NCBI GenBank assembly: GCA_963738345.1
Contig: CAVTWI010000002.1
Span: 2,604,001-2,668,000, forward strand
Direction of reading: 5' to 3'
From: Bog-159 sp963738345
GTDB lineage: Bacteria; Acidobacteriota; Terriglobia; Bryobacterales; Bryobacteraceae
Length of the DNA stretch: 64,000 nt
Part shown: positions 39,576 to 48,073 of the stretch, piece by piece
Position numbering within the stretch: the first letter of the stretch is position 1
How the letters are laid out: each line of letters begins with the position of its first letter
Translations under genes and position numbers: made by a program
The notes under the pieces: model-generated
The model's database searches: none
Told to the model about the DNA's origin: nothing
What the model saw: only the letters and a program-made list of their open reading frames with translations

Positions 39576-40858
39576 AGATCCTCGCCCTGATCTTGCTAGC
39601 AACTTTCCTAGCAGCCCCCGCTTTCACCCAGGATCCCCTCACCTTGGGCGACGCCGAAGCGCTGGCCATCAAGAATCATCCCCAGCTACAGGCCGCCCAA
39701 CTGAATTACCAGGCCACCGAACAAAATGTCGCCGAGGCCCGCTCCGCCTATTACCCCAGCATCCACGGCGATGTCACCGGATCGCAAGGCAATCCCCAGG
39801 GCCGCATCGGCGCCGGTTCGCTGGTCGCATCCCGTGTATGGGACCGTTTCGGCCAGGGCATCACCGTAAACCAACTCATTACTGACTCGGGTCGCACGCA
39901 TAACCTGGTCGCCAGTTCCAAGCTGCAAGCACAAGCCAGTAACCAGACCTATCAGGCCACCCGATATGACGTTCTGCTCCGCGTCAATCAGGCTTACTTC
40001 GACGCGCTCCGCGCCCAGGGTTTAGTCAAGGTGGCGGATGAAACCGTCGCCGCGCGCCAGTTACTGGTCGACCAAGTCACTGCCCTGGCACAAAGCAAGC
40101 TCCGCTCCCAACTCGATGTCAGCTTCGCTTCGGTGAATTTGGCGCAAGCTCGCCTAATGCTGATCCGCGCCCAGGACGGCGTCCAGCAGGCCTTCGCCGA
40201 ATTGACCCGCGCCATGGGTCTTGACCAGCAACAGACCTACAAACTCACCGACGAACCCCTGCCCCCCGGCCCTCCCGCCGATTCTGCCGCTATGGTGACT
40301 CAGGCCTACCAGCAACGGCCCGAACTGGCCGGCGTCCGCCTGGAGCGCGAATCGGCCTACAAATTCGAGCGCGCCGAACGCGACCTGTCCCTGCCCACCG
40401 TCAGCCTGATCGGCGTCGGCGGCTTCATTCCCTATATCCACCAACTGACCACCCAGACCGTTCCGCCCGAATACGAGAGCGCTGCTGTAAACGTTGAGAT
40501 TCCCATCTTCAATGGCGGATTGTTTACCGCCCGCCGCGAAGCCGCCCGTTTCAAAGCGCGCGCGGCGGATCAACGCGTTCGCGATCTGGAGGAAACCATC
40601 GCCCGCGATGTCCGCGTGGCCTGGAGCGATTCCCTCACCGCCTACCACCAGTTGGATGTCACTGCCGAGTTACTGCGCCAAGCTACCATGGCCCTCGACC
40701 TGGCTCAGGGCCGCTACAACCTCGGCCTCAGTTCCATCGTCGAACTCACCCAGGCCCAATTGAATCTCACTCAAGCCGAAGTCGAAAACCTGTCGGCTAA
40801 GTACGACTACCAGCGCGCCTACGCCGGCCTTCGTTACGCCGCGGGGCTGCTCCGCTGA
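39572..40858 (+). CDS. TolC-family outer-membrane efflux protein
   Basis: A 428-residue outer-membrane channel with signal peptide (MKILALILLATFLAAPAFTQ), the opening LTLGDAEALAIKNHPQLQAA and the second-repeat helix IVELTQAQLNLTQAEVENL. It overlaps the RND stop (ATGA) and completes the operon RraA-like, adaptor, pump, channel. It is paralogous to the TolC gene at 21905-23212; the order differs, with TolC first there and last here. Confidence 0.9.
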   Translation: MKILALILLATFLAAPAFTQDPLTLGDAEALAIKNHPQLQAAQLNYQATEQNVAEARSAYYPSIHGDVTGSQGNPQGRIGAGSLVASRVWDRFGQGITVNQLITDSGRTHNLVASSKLQAQASNQTYQATRYDVLLRVNQAYFDALRAQGLVKVADETVAARQLLVDQVTALAQSKLRSQLDVSFASVNLAQARLMLIRAQDGVQQAFAELTRAMGLDQQQTYKLTDEPLPPGPPADSAAMVTQAYQQRPELAGVRLERESAYKFERAERDLSLPTVSLIGVGGFIPYIHQLTTQTVPPEYESAAVNVEIPIFNGGLFTARREAARFKARAADQRVRDLEETIARDVRVAWSDSLTAYHQLDVTAELLRQATMALDLAQGRYNLGLSSIVELTQAQLNLTQAEVENLSAKYDYQRAYAGLRYAAGLLR

Positions 40859-40914
40859 TCGCGTGAAACGTTTGCGCCTCTTCCTTCACTATCCTCACAG
40901 GGAGGCACCTGCGC

Positions 40915-41829
40915 ATGAGTCGAGTCCTTTTTTCCAGCGGAGCCAAAGGAGAATTGGTCCGCGGTATGCAATCGCGGCTGAATCTGCCCGCCGCGCAAAT
41001 CGATGGACAGTACGGAGGCATCACCACCAAAGCCGTCACCACTTTCCAGACCGCCAACGGCCTTGCCGCCACCGGCGAAGTCGACTTGGACACCTGGTCC
41101 AAACTCATGCAGGCGCCTGTTCCCGGTATGAATGAACGAGCCCTGCAACTGACCGCCGCCTTCGAAGGACATGGCTTCTCCCTGGCGCAGGGCAATTTCG
41201 ATGGCGCCGGCATCACCTGGGGCATCATCGGTTTCACCTTGGAAGGCGGCGAACTCGGCCGCATCCTGAAACAGCTCGAGGCCTCTCAGGCCGGCATCCT
41301 GTCCGATGCGTTTGGCCCGCCCGCCGCACAACTGCTGCAGATCCTCGACGCCAACCCGGCCGACCAGATCGCCTTCGCCAACAGCATCAGCCTGGGCGCG
41401 GCCAAAGCCGTGCTCGCCGAACCCTGGCTCTCCGGTTTCCGGACGCTCGGCCAACAGCCTGCGGTCCAACAGTTACAACTCAGCATTGTGGATAAGGACT
41501 ATTACACGCCGGCCCTGGCCACCGCCGCCCGCTTCAACCTCAAGGCGGAATTGGGCCTCGCCCTGGCCTTCGATATCCACGTCCAAAACGGCGGCATCTC
41601 GGCGGCCGCTGCCCAGCAGATTCAGGCCACCCTCGCCGCGCATCCCACCGACCGCGAACAGGACGTGCGCGTCGCCATCGCCAACGCCGTCGCCGACAAC
41701 GCCAAGAACGTAAATTTCCGCGAGGACGTCCGCCAGCGCAAACTAACCGTCGCTACCGGAGCGGGACAGGTCCACGGCGCAACCTTCGTCCTGCGCAACT
41801 GGGGCTTGGCGGATCTGCCCGTCTCCTGA
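40915..41829 (+). CDS. Peptidoglycan-binding protein with putative lysozyme-like (GH46-type) domain
   Basis: The 304-residue protein has an N-terminal PG_binding_1 domain (residues 8-66: ELVRGMQSRLNLPAAQIDGQ, then TTFQTANGLAATGEVDLDTW) and a helical C-terminal domain beginning AAFEGHGF. The segment with Glu84 and Asp96 (GNFDGAGITWGIIGFT) is like the active-site region of GH46/lysozyme-superfamily enzymes, so cell-wall or chitosan hydrolysis is plausible. No signal peptide is evident, which is unusual for such an enzyme and may mean export by another route or a holin-type release. A GGGAGG ribosome-binding site precedes the ATG. Confidence 0.65.
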   Translation: MSRVLFSSGAKGELVRGMQSRLNLPAAQIDGQYGGITTKAVTTFQTANGLAATGEVDLDTWSKLMQAPVPGMNERALQLTAAFEGHGFSLAQGNFDGAGITWGIIGFTLEGGELGRILKQLEASQAGILSDAFGPPAAQLLQILDANPADQIAFANSISLGAAKAVLAEPWLSGFRTLGQQPAVQQLQLSIVDKDYYTPALATAARFNLKAELGLALAFDIHVQNGGISAAAAQQIQATLAAHPTDREQDVRVAIANAVADNAKNVNFREDVRQRKLTVATGAGQVHGATFVLRNWGLADLPVS

Positions 41830-41897
41830 CCACGAATAAGACAGATAGCGCAGAGCGTTATACTGAAGGCGCTTTGTCGATTGCCACTCGGCTACTT

Positions 41898-42218
41898 ATG
41901 CGTCCTAAAGGTGGTTGGAATGTCACCCGGCCTCCCGTTCACCCGGGTGAGATGCTCCGCGAGGAATTCCTCAAGCCCTTAGGAATCTCGATCAACGGCC
42001 TTGCGCTGGAACTGCACGTACCGGTCACTCGCATTAGCCAGATCGTCAACGAACGGCGGGGGATTACCGCCGATACAGCGTTGCGCCTGGCTCGTCACTT
42101 CGGCACCAGCGCCGATTTCTGGATGAATATTCAGAAGGACTATGAATTGGTTCTAACCCGCCGCAAATCGCTCAAACAAATCGAGAGACAGGTTCGCCCA
42201 CGCAAGGTCGCCGCATAA
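41898..42218 (+). CDS. higA: HigA-family antitoxin (orphan XRE regulator)
   Basis: A 106-residue helix-turn-helix protein from ATG 41898; a TTG at 41874 would add eight residues. VHPGEMLREEFLKPLGIS and ISQIVNERRGITADTALRLA with TSADFWMNIQ are the HigA/VapI signature. In HigBA systems a HigB toxin gene lies directly upstream; here the upstream gene is the peptidoglycan-binding protein, and no HigB is visible on either side. It may be a solitary regulator or the survivor of a lost module. A TATACT lies about 40 bases upstream. Confidence 0.82.
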   Translation: MRPKGGWNVTRPPVHPGEMLREEFLKPLGISINGLALELHVPVTRISQIVNERRGITADTALRLARHFGTSADFWMNIQKDYELVLTRRKSLKQIERQVRPRKVAA

Positions 42219-42227
42219 CCGCAAGCT

Positions 42228-45077
42228 TCACGATTTCGCCTTGTCAGTTCCAATTTGTGCCAAAGCCTTTTCCGTAGCTTCCATCTCCTGCCGGAAAGTA
42301 AGCCGGAAACCTTTTTGTGATTCGAGCTTATGCCAACCCTCCAGCGAACGTCCATACCACTCGCGCGCTGCAGCGCGGTCCGCCACGGCTTGCGCCCCCT
42401 GCTCCCGGCCGCTCAAGATCGCGTAAACCGAACCGGCCGCCCCCCAGGATCGCGCAATCACTACATGCAGCAGAAACGCATTGGGCGGCGCAGATGCTTC
42501 CGTGGATTTAGTAATACGGAGCCCCCGCCCAAGCGTCGCCAGCGCTTCCGTCCTCCCTCCCACACGCGCCTGCTCCTGCGCCAGCCCCCGCACCGCTTTC
42601 ACTAACCGGTCCACGTAAGGATAATAAGTGGGGTCGGACGCGACGTTCTTTTCCCCAGTCGCGATCGCCATCTGATAATACCGAGTGCCCGCCGCGCGAT
42701 CGCCCTGCGCCAGGTAAATCATCGCCAGCCGCGTTTCTACTTCGCTCTTCGATCCGGCCACCGCGCGATCCTGCGGGTTCTGTATCGCCGCGCGGCTCAG
42801 CAATTCATGCGCAACTTCAAACGTCTGCCGCTGGCCCGGCCCGCTTGCCGGCGTTACCAGGCCCAACCTGAAATCCGCGATGGCGTAATCGCTCAGTGCC
42901 CGGACATCCGCGGGGTCTGCGTCGTAAAGAAACTTCGCCTGCTCCACCATCTTCTTACCCGCTTCAAACGCGCCTTGCAGGTCGACGACCTCCGGGTACT
43001 CTGGTCCGACCAGGAGGGTCGACAGCGAGGCGTATGACATCATCGAATGACGGCGCACTTCGGTGTCGTGGGGATACTTCGTATTTAGCGCCCCCATGAT
43101 TGCCGCCGAGTCGCGATAGTTGGCCAGAGCATCCTTCGGGCGCCCCAACTTCACCTCTACTCCGCCCATTAACGTACGGGCATTCGCCAAGTCCATCTGG
43201 GCGTCCCGATCTCCCGGTTTGGCATCCGCATATTTCTGCAGCAGTTGAATAGAAGCGAGCCCCTCCGGTTCAGCCGGATTCACATTTCCGCTCAATTGAT
43301 AGTAAGTGCACAGTTGCGAATGCAACAAGCCCGCGCGCCGGATCGCCTCCAGGTCGTTTGGGTTGGCCTTCAGCAGCGTCTGTGTCAACCGCAACCCCGC
43401 CCGCGCCAGCGAAGCCGCGTCTGCCCCTTGCATGGACGTGTTTTGCAGGCCGGATTCTTCCAGATAAACATCCACGCGCTCGAGCACAGCCAGGTGATCC
43501 GAACCGGAATGCCGCAGTACCTCGTCAAGCAGTTTACCTGCGCTCGCGTAACTGGCCATGGCGCCCGCGGAATCGCCCAGGTTTCCCGTGGTCATGCCGC
43601 CCTTCACCCGCGCGACGCGCAAGTACGATCCGGCTAGTTCGCGCTTCAGCGCCCAGTCCCCGCCTGAACTGCGCGCCAGACTGTCGAGATATTTGGTGCC
43701 CGTGCGCGCAATTAACTGACGGACGGGAGTCGCCCCGGGCAGATTGCGGACGGACTCCTCCACATCGAAAACGAAGGTGGTGGCCAGCTTGCGTACATCT
43801 TGAAAACGCTCGTTCGCAATGCGCGCCTCACGCACCGAAATCGCCGCGCCCGCCAGAATCGCAGTACCCGCCAGTGTGGCCAGCGTCACCGCCAGGCGAT
43901 TCCGCCGGATGAACTTCGAAGCGCGGTAGACCAGCGAATCCGGCCGCGCCGCCACCGGACGGTGCTCCAGATACCGCCGCAAATCGTCCGAAAACCGCTC
44001 CACCGACGCGTAACGCCGCGATGGTTCCTTCTGCATCGCTCGCAGCAGAATATTGTCCAGGTCTCCCCGCAGTCCTCGCGCCACCGCCGGGTCCGTCGCC
44101 GCTTTGCTCGGCGGCGTCAACGGTTCCTGGCAGATCGCGCGCTGCAGATCGATCACCGAACCCCGCTCGACCCTGTGCGGCCGCACGCCGGTCAGCAACT
44201 CGTACATCACCGCACCCAACGAATACAGATCGGATGCAATTGTCACCGGCTCCCCGAGAATCTGCTCCGGACTCGCATACTCCGGCGTCAGCAGCCCCCC
44301 CCCTTGCGTATTCGCCGGCTCATCCGGATCCGCCTGCAGCAATTTCGAAATCCCAAAATCCAGCAGCTTGGGCACGCCCGTCTGATCGATCAGAATGTTG
44401 GCCGGCTTTAGATCGCGATGCACAATGAAGTTGCGGTGCGCGTACTCCACCGCGGCGCAAACCGGCAGGCACAGCCGGATGCGCTCCTCGATGCTCAACC
44501 GGTGCTCGGCCGCGTACCGCGTGATCGCAATCCCTTCGATATACTCCATCACCAGGTAAGGAACGCCTTCCGCGGTGGAGCCTCCATCGAACAGCCGCGT
44601 GATATTGGGATGATCGAAACGCGCCAGGATCTGCCGCTCCCGCCGGAAGCGCTGCAGCATGGAATCGGTGTCCCAACCCGGCCGCACCAGCTTCACGGCC
44701 ACGTTCGATTCATACTGTTGATCGGCGCGCGCGGCAAGATACACGGAGCCCATGCCGCCCCGCCCAATCTCCCGGATCAGACGCCAGTGCCCGATAAGGC
44801 GCCCTTCCATGGCTGATATAGAAGCCGAGGTGGACGCCGCAGTGGAAAATGGGGGACCGTCGTCCATCAGGTCGCGGATCGCACCCTGCACCTTCTCACC
44901 CACGAATCCTTGCCGGGCAGAGCTGTCGCTCTCCAATAACGAAGCCACCTCGATCCGTAGGGTCCGGTCGCCGGCGCACGTCTGGTCCAGCCACTGCTCG
45001 CGGCTCTCCGGAGGTTGTTCCAGAGCTAAATGAAAAATCTCCTCCACCCGTCCCCAGCGTTTCGGACCCGGCGCCAT
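42228..45077 (-). CDS. Membrane Ser/Thr protein kinase with C-terminal repeat region
   Basis: A 949-residue Hanks-type kinase: an N-terminal 90-residue helical region of the sort common in acidobacterial kinases (RVEEIFHLALEQP), a kinase domain at residues ~95-370 with GRGGMGSV, Lys129 (VAVKLV), His220-Arg-Asp222 (HRDLKPAN) and Asp240-Phe-Gly, a membrane helix around 410-430 (LAVTLATLAGTAILAGAA), and a long alpha-helical TPR-like sensor part to the end. All catalytic residues are present, so it should be active. The repeats probably bind a partner or ligand outside the membrane. It stands alone on the minus strand. Confidence 0.92.
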   Translation of the reverse strand: MAPGPKRWGRVEEIFHLALEQPPESREQWLDQTCAGDRTLRIEVASLLESDSSARQGFVGEKVQGAIRDLMDDGPPFSTAASTSASISAMEGRLIGHWRLIREIGRGGMGSVYLAARADQQYESNVAVKLVRPGWDTDSMLQRFRRERQILARFDHPNITRLFDGGSTAEGVPYLVMEYIEGIAITRYAAEHRLSIEERIRLCLPVCAAVEYAHRNFIVHRDLKPANILIDQTGVPKLLDFGISKLLQADPDEPANTQGGGLLTPEYASPEQILGEPVTIASDLYSLGAVMYELLTGVRPHRVERGSVIDLQRAICQEPLTPPSKAATDPAVARGLRGDLDNILLRAMQKEPSRRYASVERFSDDLRRYLEHRPVAARPDSLVYRASKFIRRNRLAVTLATLAGTAILAGAAISVREARIANERFQDVRKLATTFVFDVEESVRNLPGATPVRQLIARTGTKYLDSLARSSGGDWALKRELAGSYLRVARVKGGMTTGNLGDSAGAMASYASAGKLLDEVLRHSGSDHLAVLERVDVYLEESGLQNTSMQGADAASLARAGLRLTQTLLKANPNDLEAIRRAGLLHSQLCTYYQLSGNVNPAEPEGLASIQLLQKYADAKPGDRDAQMDLANARTLMGGVEVKLGRPKDALANYRDSAAIMGALNTKYPHDTEVRRHSMMSYASLSTLLVGPEYPEVVDLQGAFEAGKKMVEQAKFLYDADPADVRALSDYAIADFRLGLVTPASGPGQRQTFEVAHELLSRAAIQNPQDRAVAGSKSEVETRLAMIYLAQGDRAAGTRYYQMAIATGEKNVASDPTYYPYVDRLVKAVRGLAQEQARVGGRTEALATLGRGLRITKSTEASAPPNAFLLHVVIARSWGAAGSVYAILSGREQGAQAVADRAAAREWYGRSLEGWHKLESQKGFRLTFRQEMEATEKALAQIGTDKAKS

Positions 45078-45184
45078 GACTACACTCCTTCACGAAACGG
45101 TAATTCCCCGATGCCGCGTTCGCGTTCTGGCTAGTATACACCCGTCCGAGGTGACTTGCTGCTCAACGAATTCTGTCACTTAAA

Positions 45185-45240
45185 ATATGACCATAGGGCT
45201 ATCGGTTGGGCCATTTAAGAATATGACCGAAAGCGCGAGT
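45185..45240 (+). repeat. IS left inverted repeat
   Basis: Begins ATATGACC and ends GCGCGAGT. TGACC boxes at 45188 and 45224. Complementary to 46764-46819. Confidence 0.75.
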
Positions 45241-45266
45241 GCATCAGGGCCAGTTTCGGCTCAAGG

Positions 45267-46523
45267 ATGGACATGCACTCACGAGAGCAATACCTGGCAC
45301 GCGTCCGGGACGAGTATCGGAACGCGGATAAGAAGACTAAGACTCGGTTGCTGAATGAAGCGCGGAAGCGCACGCGGCTGAATCGAAAGGTGCTGATCGG
45401 CAAACTGGCCCATCCCGCCGCGATCCGGCAGCACAAGAAACGCGGGCCGCGCCAGCGGACCTACACCCAGGAGGTACGGACGGTATTGATTAAGCTCTGG
45501 GAGCTATTCGATTACCCCTGCGGGCAGCGCCTGGCACCGGCGCTGCGCAATGAAGTCGCGCGGCTACGGCGATCCAAGGAACTGGTTTGTAGCGAGGCGG
45601 TGGTGACCAAGTTGGAGGCGATTTCGCCGCGCACTATAGACCGGCTGTTGGATCGGGAGAAGCGGCTGCGGGGCTTGCGCCAGAACCGGAACCCTGGCGT
45701 GCATCCGTTGCTGTACCAGAAGGTGCCGGTGAAAGTGGCGTCGGAGTGGGACACCACGGAGGTGGGCAACCTGCAACTGGATTATGTATTTCACTGCGGC
45801 CGGTCGACGGCTGGCGAGTATGTGCACACGCTCTCGGCAGCGGATATCGCCAGCGGTTGGTGGGAGGGAGAGGCCATCATGGGGAGATCTCAGGCCGCCA
45901 CCAAGGCAGGCATGGAGGTCATTCGGCAACGCCTACCTTTTCGGATCCGGGAGATCCACCCGGACAACGACAGCGGCATGATCAATGATCTGATCTGGGG
46001 ATACTGCCAGAATGCCAGGCCCAAGATCAAGATGTCGCGCTCGCGACCGTACCAGAAGAACGACAACTGCTGGGTGGAGCAGCGCAACTGGAGTCATGTG
46101 CGCAAGGTGGCGGGGTACCAGCGGCTGGACACGGCGGCGGAGTTGGCGATTCTGCGTGAGTTGTATCAGTCCGTAACGGTATACAAGAACTTCTTTCAGC
46201 CGACCATCAAGCTGGTCGAGAAGGTCCGGGTGGAGGGCAAGATCCATCGCCGGTACGACAAACCGCGGACGCCCTTTCAGCGGGTCATGGAGTCGGGACA
46301 GATTTCCGAAGCGGCGGGTAAGCGGCTGCAAGCCAGGTATGCGTCGCTGAATGTGGCGGTTCTTCACAAGCGCATTGAGGAGTTAAGAGACCGGCTATTC
46401 GCGGCGACCGAGGCGAAGAACTCGCCGGAACCGACCGGAGCCAGGCGTCGGGGCCGTGGCATTCGGGTGATCGGCGCCGCGCAACGGTTGGCGCGGCAGA
46501 GGAGGTGTACGGACAGTCAATAA
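45267..46523 (+). CDS. DDE transposase (integrase core, ISNCY-like)
   Basis: A 418-residue transposase. After an N-terminal helical DNA-binding region (KTKTRLLNEARKRTRLNR) the rve-type catalytic core begins near residue 155; the acidic triad is assigned to Asp172 (LQLDYVFHCG), Asp233 (REIHPDNDSGMIN) and Glu271 (PYQKNDNCWVEQRNW). The motif SRPYQKNDN-VEQRNW is typical of this transposase group. The gene is intact. A terminator-like hairpin follows directly. About 240 non-coding bases separate it from the right inverted repeat. Confidence 0.88.
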   Translation: MDMHSREQYLARVRDEYRNADKKTKTRLLNEARKRTRLNRKVLIGKLAHPAAIRQHKKRGPRQRTYTQEVRTVLIKLWELFDYPCGQRLAPALRNEVARLRRSKELVCSEAVVTKLEAISPRTIDRLLDREKRLRGLRQNRNPGVHPLLYQKVPVKVASEWDTTEVGNLQLDYVFHCGRSTAGEYVHTLSAADIASGWWEGEAIMGRSQAATKAGMEVIRQRLPFRIREIHPDNDSGMINDLIWGYCQNARPKIKMSRSRPYQKNDNCWVEQRNWSHVRKVAGYQRLDTAAELAILRELYQSVTVYKNFFQPTIKLVEKVRVEGKIHRRYDKPRTPFQRVMESGQISEAAGKRLQARYASLNVAVLHKRIEELRDRLFAATEAKNSPEPTGARRRGRGIRVIGAAQRLARQRRCTDSQ

Positions 46524-46560
46524 GGAAGCCGGGCAAAAACGGCCCGGCGGCTTCGCGTTT
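46523..46560 (+). terminator. Rho-independent terminator after the transposase gene
   Basis: GAAGCC-GGGC pairs with GCCCGG-C-GGCTTC (46523-46532 with 46540-46552, one bulged C) around a short A-rich loop, followed by GCGTTTTATTT. It overlaps the transposase stop codon region. Confidence 0.65.
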
Positions 46561-46763
46561 TATTTATCCAAGGCCTCCGCTCCGAGACTTCACCAAAGAA
46601 ATGTGGAGCAAGCAAATGCCAAAAACAAAACCCTCTGAGAGCCATAGCTATCAGAGGGTTCGTTACCGATTTCTTCGGAGCCAGCCCCGTCGCATCGGCC
46701 TTGGATCTCCGCTCGGGCGCGACCCCTTGCGGATTGAATTCATCTTACGACAATGAGAAAAAG
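46561..46763. other. Non-coding part of the insertion sequence
   Basis: No convincing gene. The only structure is an inverted repeat ACCCTCTGA ... TCAGAGGGT near 46629-46660 with a 12-base loop. It lies between the transposase and the right inverted repeat. Confidence 0.4.
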
Positions 46764-46819
46764 ACTCGCGCGTCTGGTCATGTTCTTAAATGACCCAGCC
46801 GACCCCACTTCGGTCATGT
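46764..46819 (-). repeat. IS right inverted repeat
   Basis: Plus-strand sequence begins ACTCGCGC and ends GGTCATGT; reverse complement aligns to 45185-45240. TGACC boxes (read on the minus strand) at 46816 and 46780, spaced 36 as on the left side. Confidence 0.75.
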
Positions 46820-46836
46820 AGATAAATGGCTTGACA

Positions 46837-47072
46837 GGCTCAAAGATTGTTTCGGGAGCCGAACAGCAGCCACCAAACAGCACGGTTGAGTGTGTCGCCG
46901 GATAGCCCATAACCATTTCGCGGCGATAGGACCGACTCCGCACCAATTCAATGTCTGAGCCCGCATATTTAAAGGTTGTATGATCGCCCAAGCACAAACG
47001 TACAGTTATGCGACTTAGCGCTAACTGTGCAAAAACGCTGCTTGTGGCTGGAACCCGCGTCCATTCCCGGTG
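46837..47072 (-). pseudogene. Possible Kelch-repeat gene remnant cut by the insertion sequence
   Basis: An open frame on the minus strand reads SSVFAQLALSRITVRLCLGD and later REMVMGYPATHSTVLFGG. The last part fits the Kelch motif of secreted beta-propellers in this type of genome. It has no good start and runs straight into the right end of the insertion sequence. I read it as a fragment of a former gene; chance is possible. Confidence 0.25.
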
Positions 47073-47150
47073 TTAGCGAACTCTTGCGACTTCGAAGTTA
47101 GTCTCCGCCTGGGAATTCCCGGCTCTTTCACGCTTCGCGTCTCTGTCTAT

Positions 47151-47579
47151 CTAGAAACCGACCACGCGCAAACCGGGAATCAGTTTAAAATGTCGAGCAT
47201 TCAGGGTGCACACAGCGTAACCTTGCTCCACAGCGGATGCACCAATCAGCAGGTCATCGCCGGGAAGTATGATTCCCTTGGCCGCCTGCTCACCGCTGAT
47301 CTGGCCCGCAATCTCGGCCGTGCTATCGGTAAACGGATGCACTGGGATGTGCTTCTTCAATTCATCGATGAAACCACGCCGCGTCTTCCGAATCTCGGGC
47401 GTATTGGCCCGCGCCAAGCCGTGCACGAGTTCGGCGAGGGTAACTGCCGAAATAGCGATTTCGATCTCGCCGAAAGTGTTCCTGATGGTCGTCAGGAGTT
47501 CCTCGACCGTCTGCCTTTTCCGCTCCGCTGCGATAACTACGCTCGAATCGAGGATTAGTCCCAGGAGGGGGGATTCCAT
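47151..47579 (-). CDS. vapC: PIN-domain ribonuclease toxin (VapC family)
   Basis: A 142-residue PIN domain with the acidic active site visible: Asp11 (ILDSSVVIA), Glu50 (VTLAELVHGLARA) and Asp108-Asp109 (ILPGDDLLIGASAV), plus Asn127 (TLNARHF). It probably cleaves RNA and is held inactive by the antitoxin gene it overlaps by 25 bases (47555-47836). The pair lies between the insertion sequence and the tRNA-derived repeat that starts the island, so it is just outside the island. Confidence 0.9.
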   Translation of the reverse strand: MESPLLGLILDSSVVIAAERKRQTVEELLTTIRNTFGEIEIAISAVTLAELVHGLARANTPEIRKTRRGFIDELKKHIPVHPFTDSTAEIAGQISGEQAAKGIILPGDDLLIGASAVEQGYAVCTLNARHFKLIPGLRVVGF

Positions 47580-47836
47580 GGCTGGCTGCGCTCTTTAATC
47601 CCTTCCTCGACATCCTTGCCGAAGCCACCGTCCAAGATCACCTTCGAGCCGCTGGCCCTTGCGGAAGCGATGCATTCGGAGATGGGACGTCCGGAACGCC
47701 CGGGCGTTTTGATCGTGGCCACGGGACGATGGTTCCGCTCGACGATCACTTCTACGCCCTCTTCAACCTTCGCGAGAACGGCATACGGATCGCGGGCGAG
47801 ATCGACATCGCTGATGTGAAGCGTCCCCATACCCAC
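47555..47836 (-). CDS. Phd/YefM-type antitoxin
   Basis: A 93-residue antitoxin with an N-terminal DNA-binding Phd fold (HISDVDLARDPYAVLAKVEE and VEVIVERNHRPVATIKTP) and a C-terminal toxin-binding tail. It is upstream of and overlaps the PIN toxin gene, the standard order. The N-terminus gives MGMGTLHISD; the ATG at 47836 or the next one is the start. It should autorepress the pair together with the toxin. Confidence 0.85.
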   Translation of the reverse strand: MGMGTLHISDVDLARDPYAVLAKVEEGVEVIVERNHRPVATIKTPGRSGRPISECIASARASGSKVILDGGFGKDVEEGIKERSQPWNPPSWD

Positions 47837-47858
47837 AATTATATTTCTATTTGAAGAG

Positions 47859-47907
47859 TGGTGGGCTTGACAGAACTCGAATCTGTGACCTCCTGCGTGT
47901 CAAGCAG
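47859..47907 (-). repeat. attL: 49-bp duplicate of the tRNA-Val 3' half
   Basis: Identical base for base to 51816-51864, from the CCA end through the anticodon loop of tRNA-Val. Beyond 47907 the sequence diverges and no tRNA can form. This is the displaced tRNA tail left by integration of an element and marks its left end. Confidence 0.85.
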
Positions 47908-48073
47908 CGCCTGGGTCTTGCGCCCAGCATGAATCTATTCCACTTCCCCCGTGTAATCAGTCTGGTTGCAGCATTTGTAGCTACGCGTTCCTACGCGCTC
48001 ATACAGCTGCTTTTGGGCTGGTCTCCCCAAAGATCTCCCGAAAGTAATCGAGATTCTCGCGATCTGCGGAGCA

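Larger units (their letters stand above)
45185..46819 (+). mobile_element. Insertion sequence with a DDE transposase and 56-bp imperfect inverted repeats
   Basis: IRL 45185-45240 and IRR 46764-46819 match at 43 of 56 positions when one is reverse-complemented. Each repeat holds two TGACC boxes 36 bases apart, which look like transposase binding sites. The element is about 1.63 kb with one transposase gene. A TGTCA lies slightly further out on both sides (45174; complement ending 46836), so true ends may be 10-17 bases beyond. I see no certain target duplication. Family appears to be the ISNCY-like DDE integrase group. Confidence 0.75.

Noticed and set aside
46629..46660. Hairpin inside the insertion sequence as a second terminator
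   Set aside because: Stem is followed by GTTCGTTACC, not a T-run. Probably incidental or part of transposition control.
46740..46997. 85-residue minus-strand gene starting at a TTG
   Set aside because: Its last third lies within the right inverted repeat of the insertion sequence, and its start is weak. Kept only as a possible Kelch remnant.
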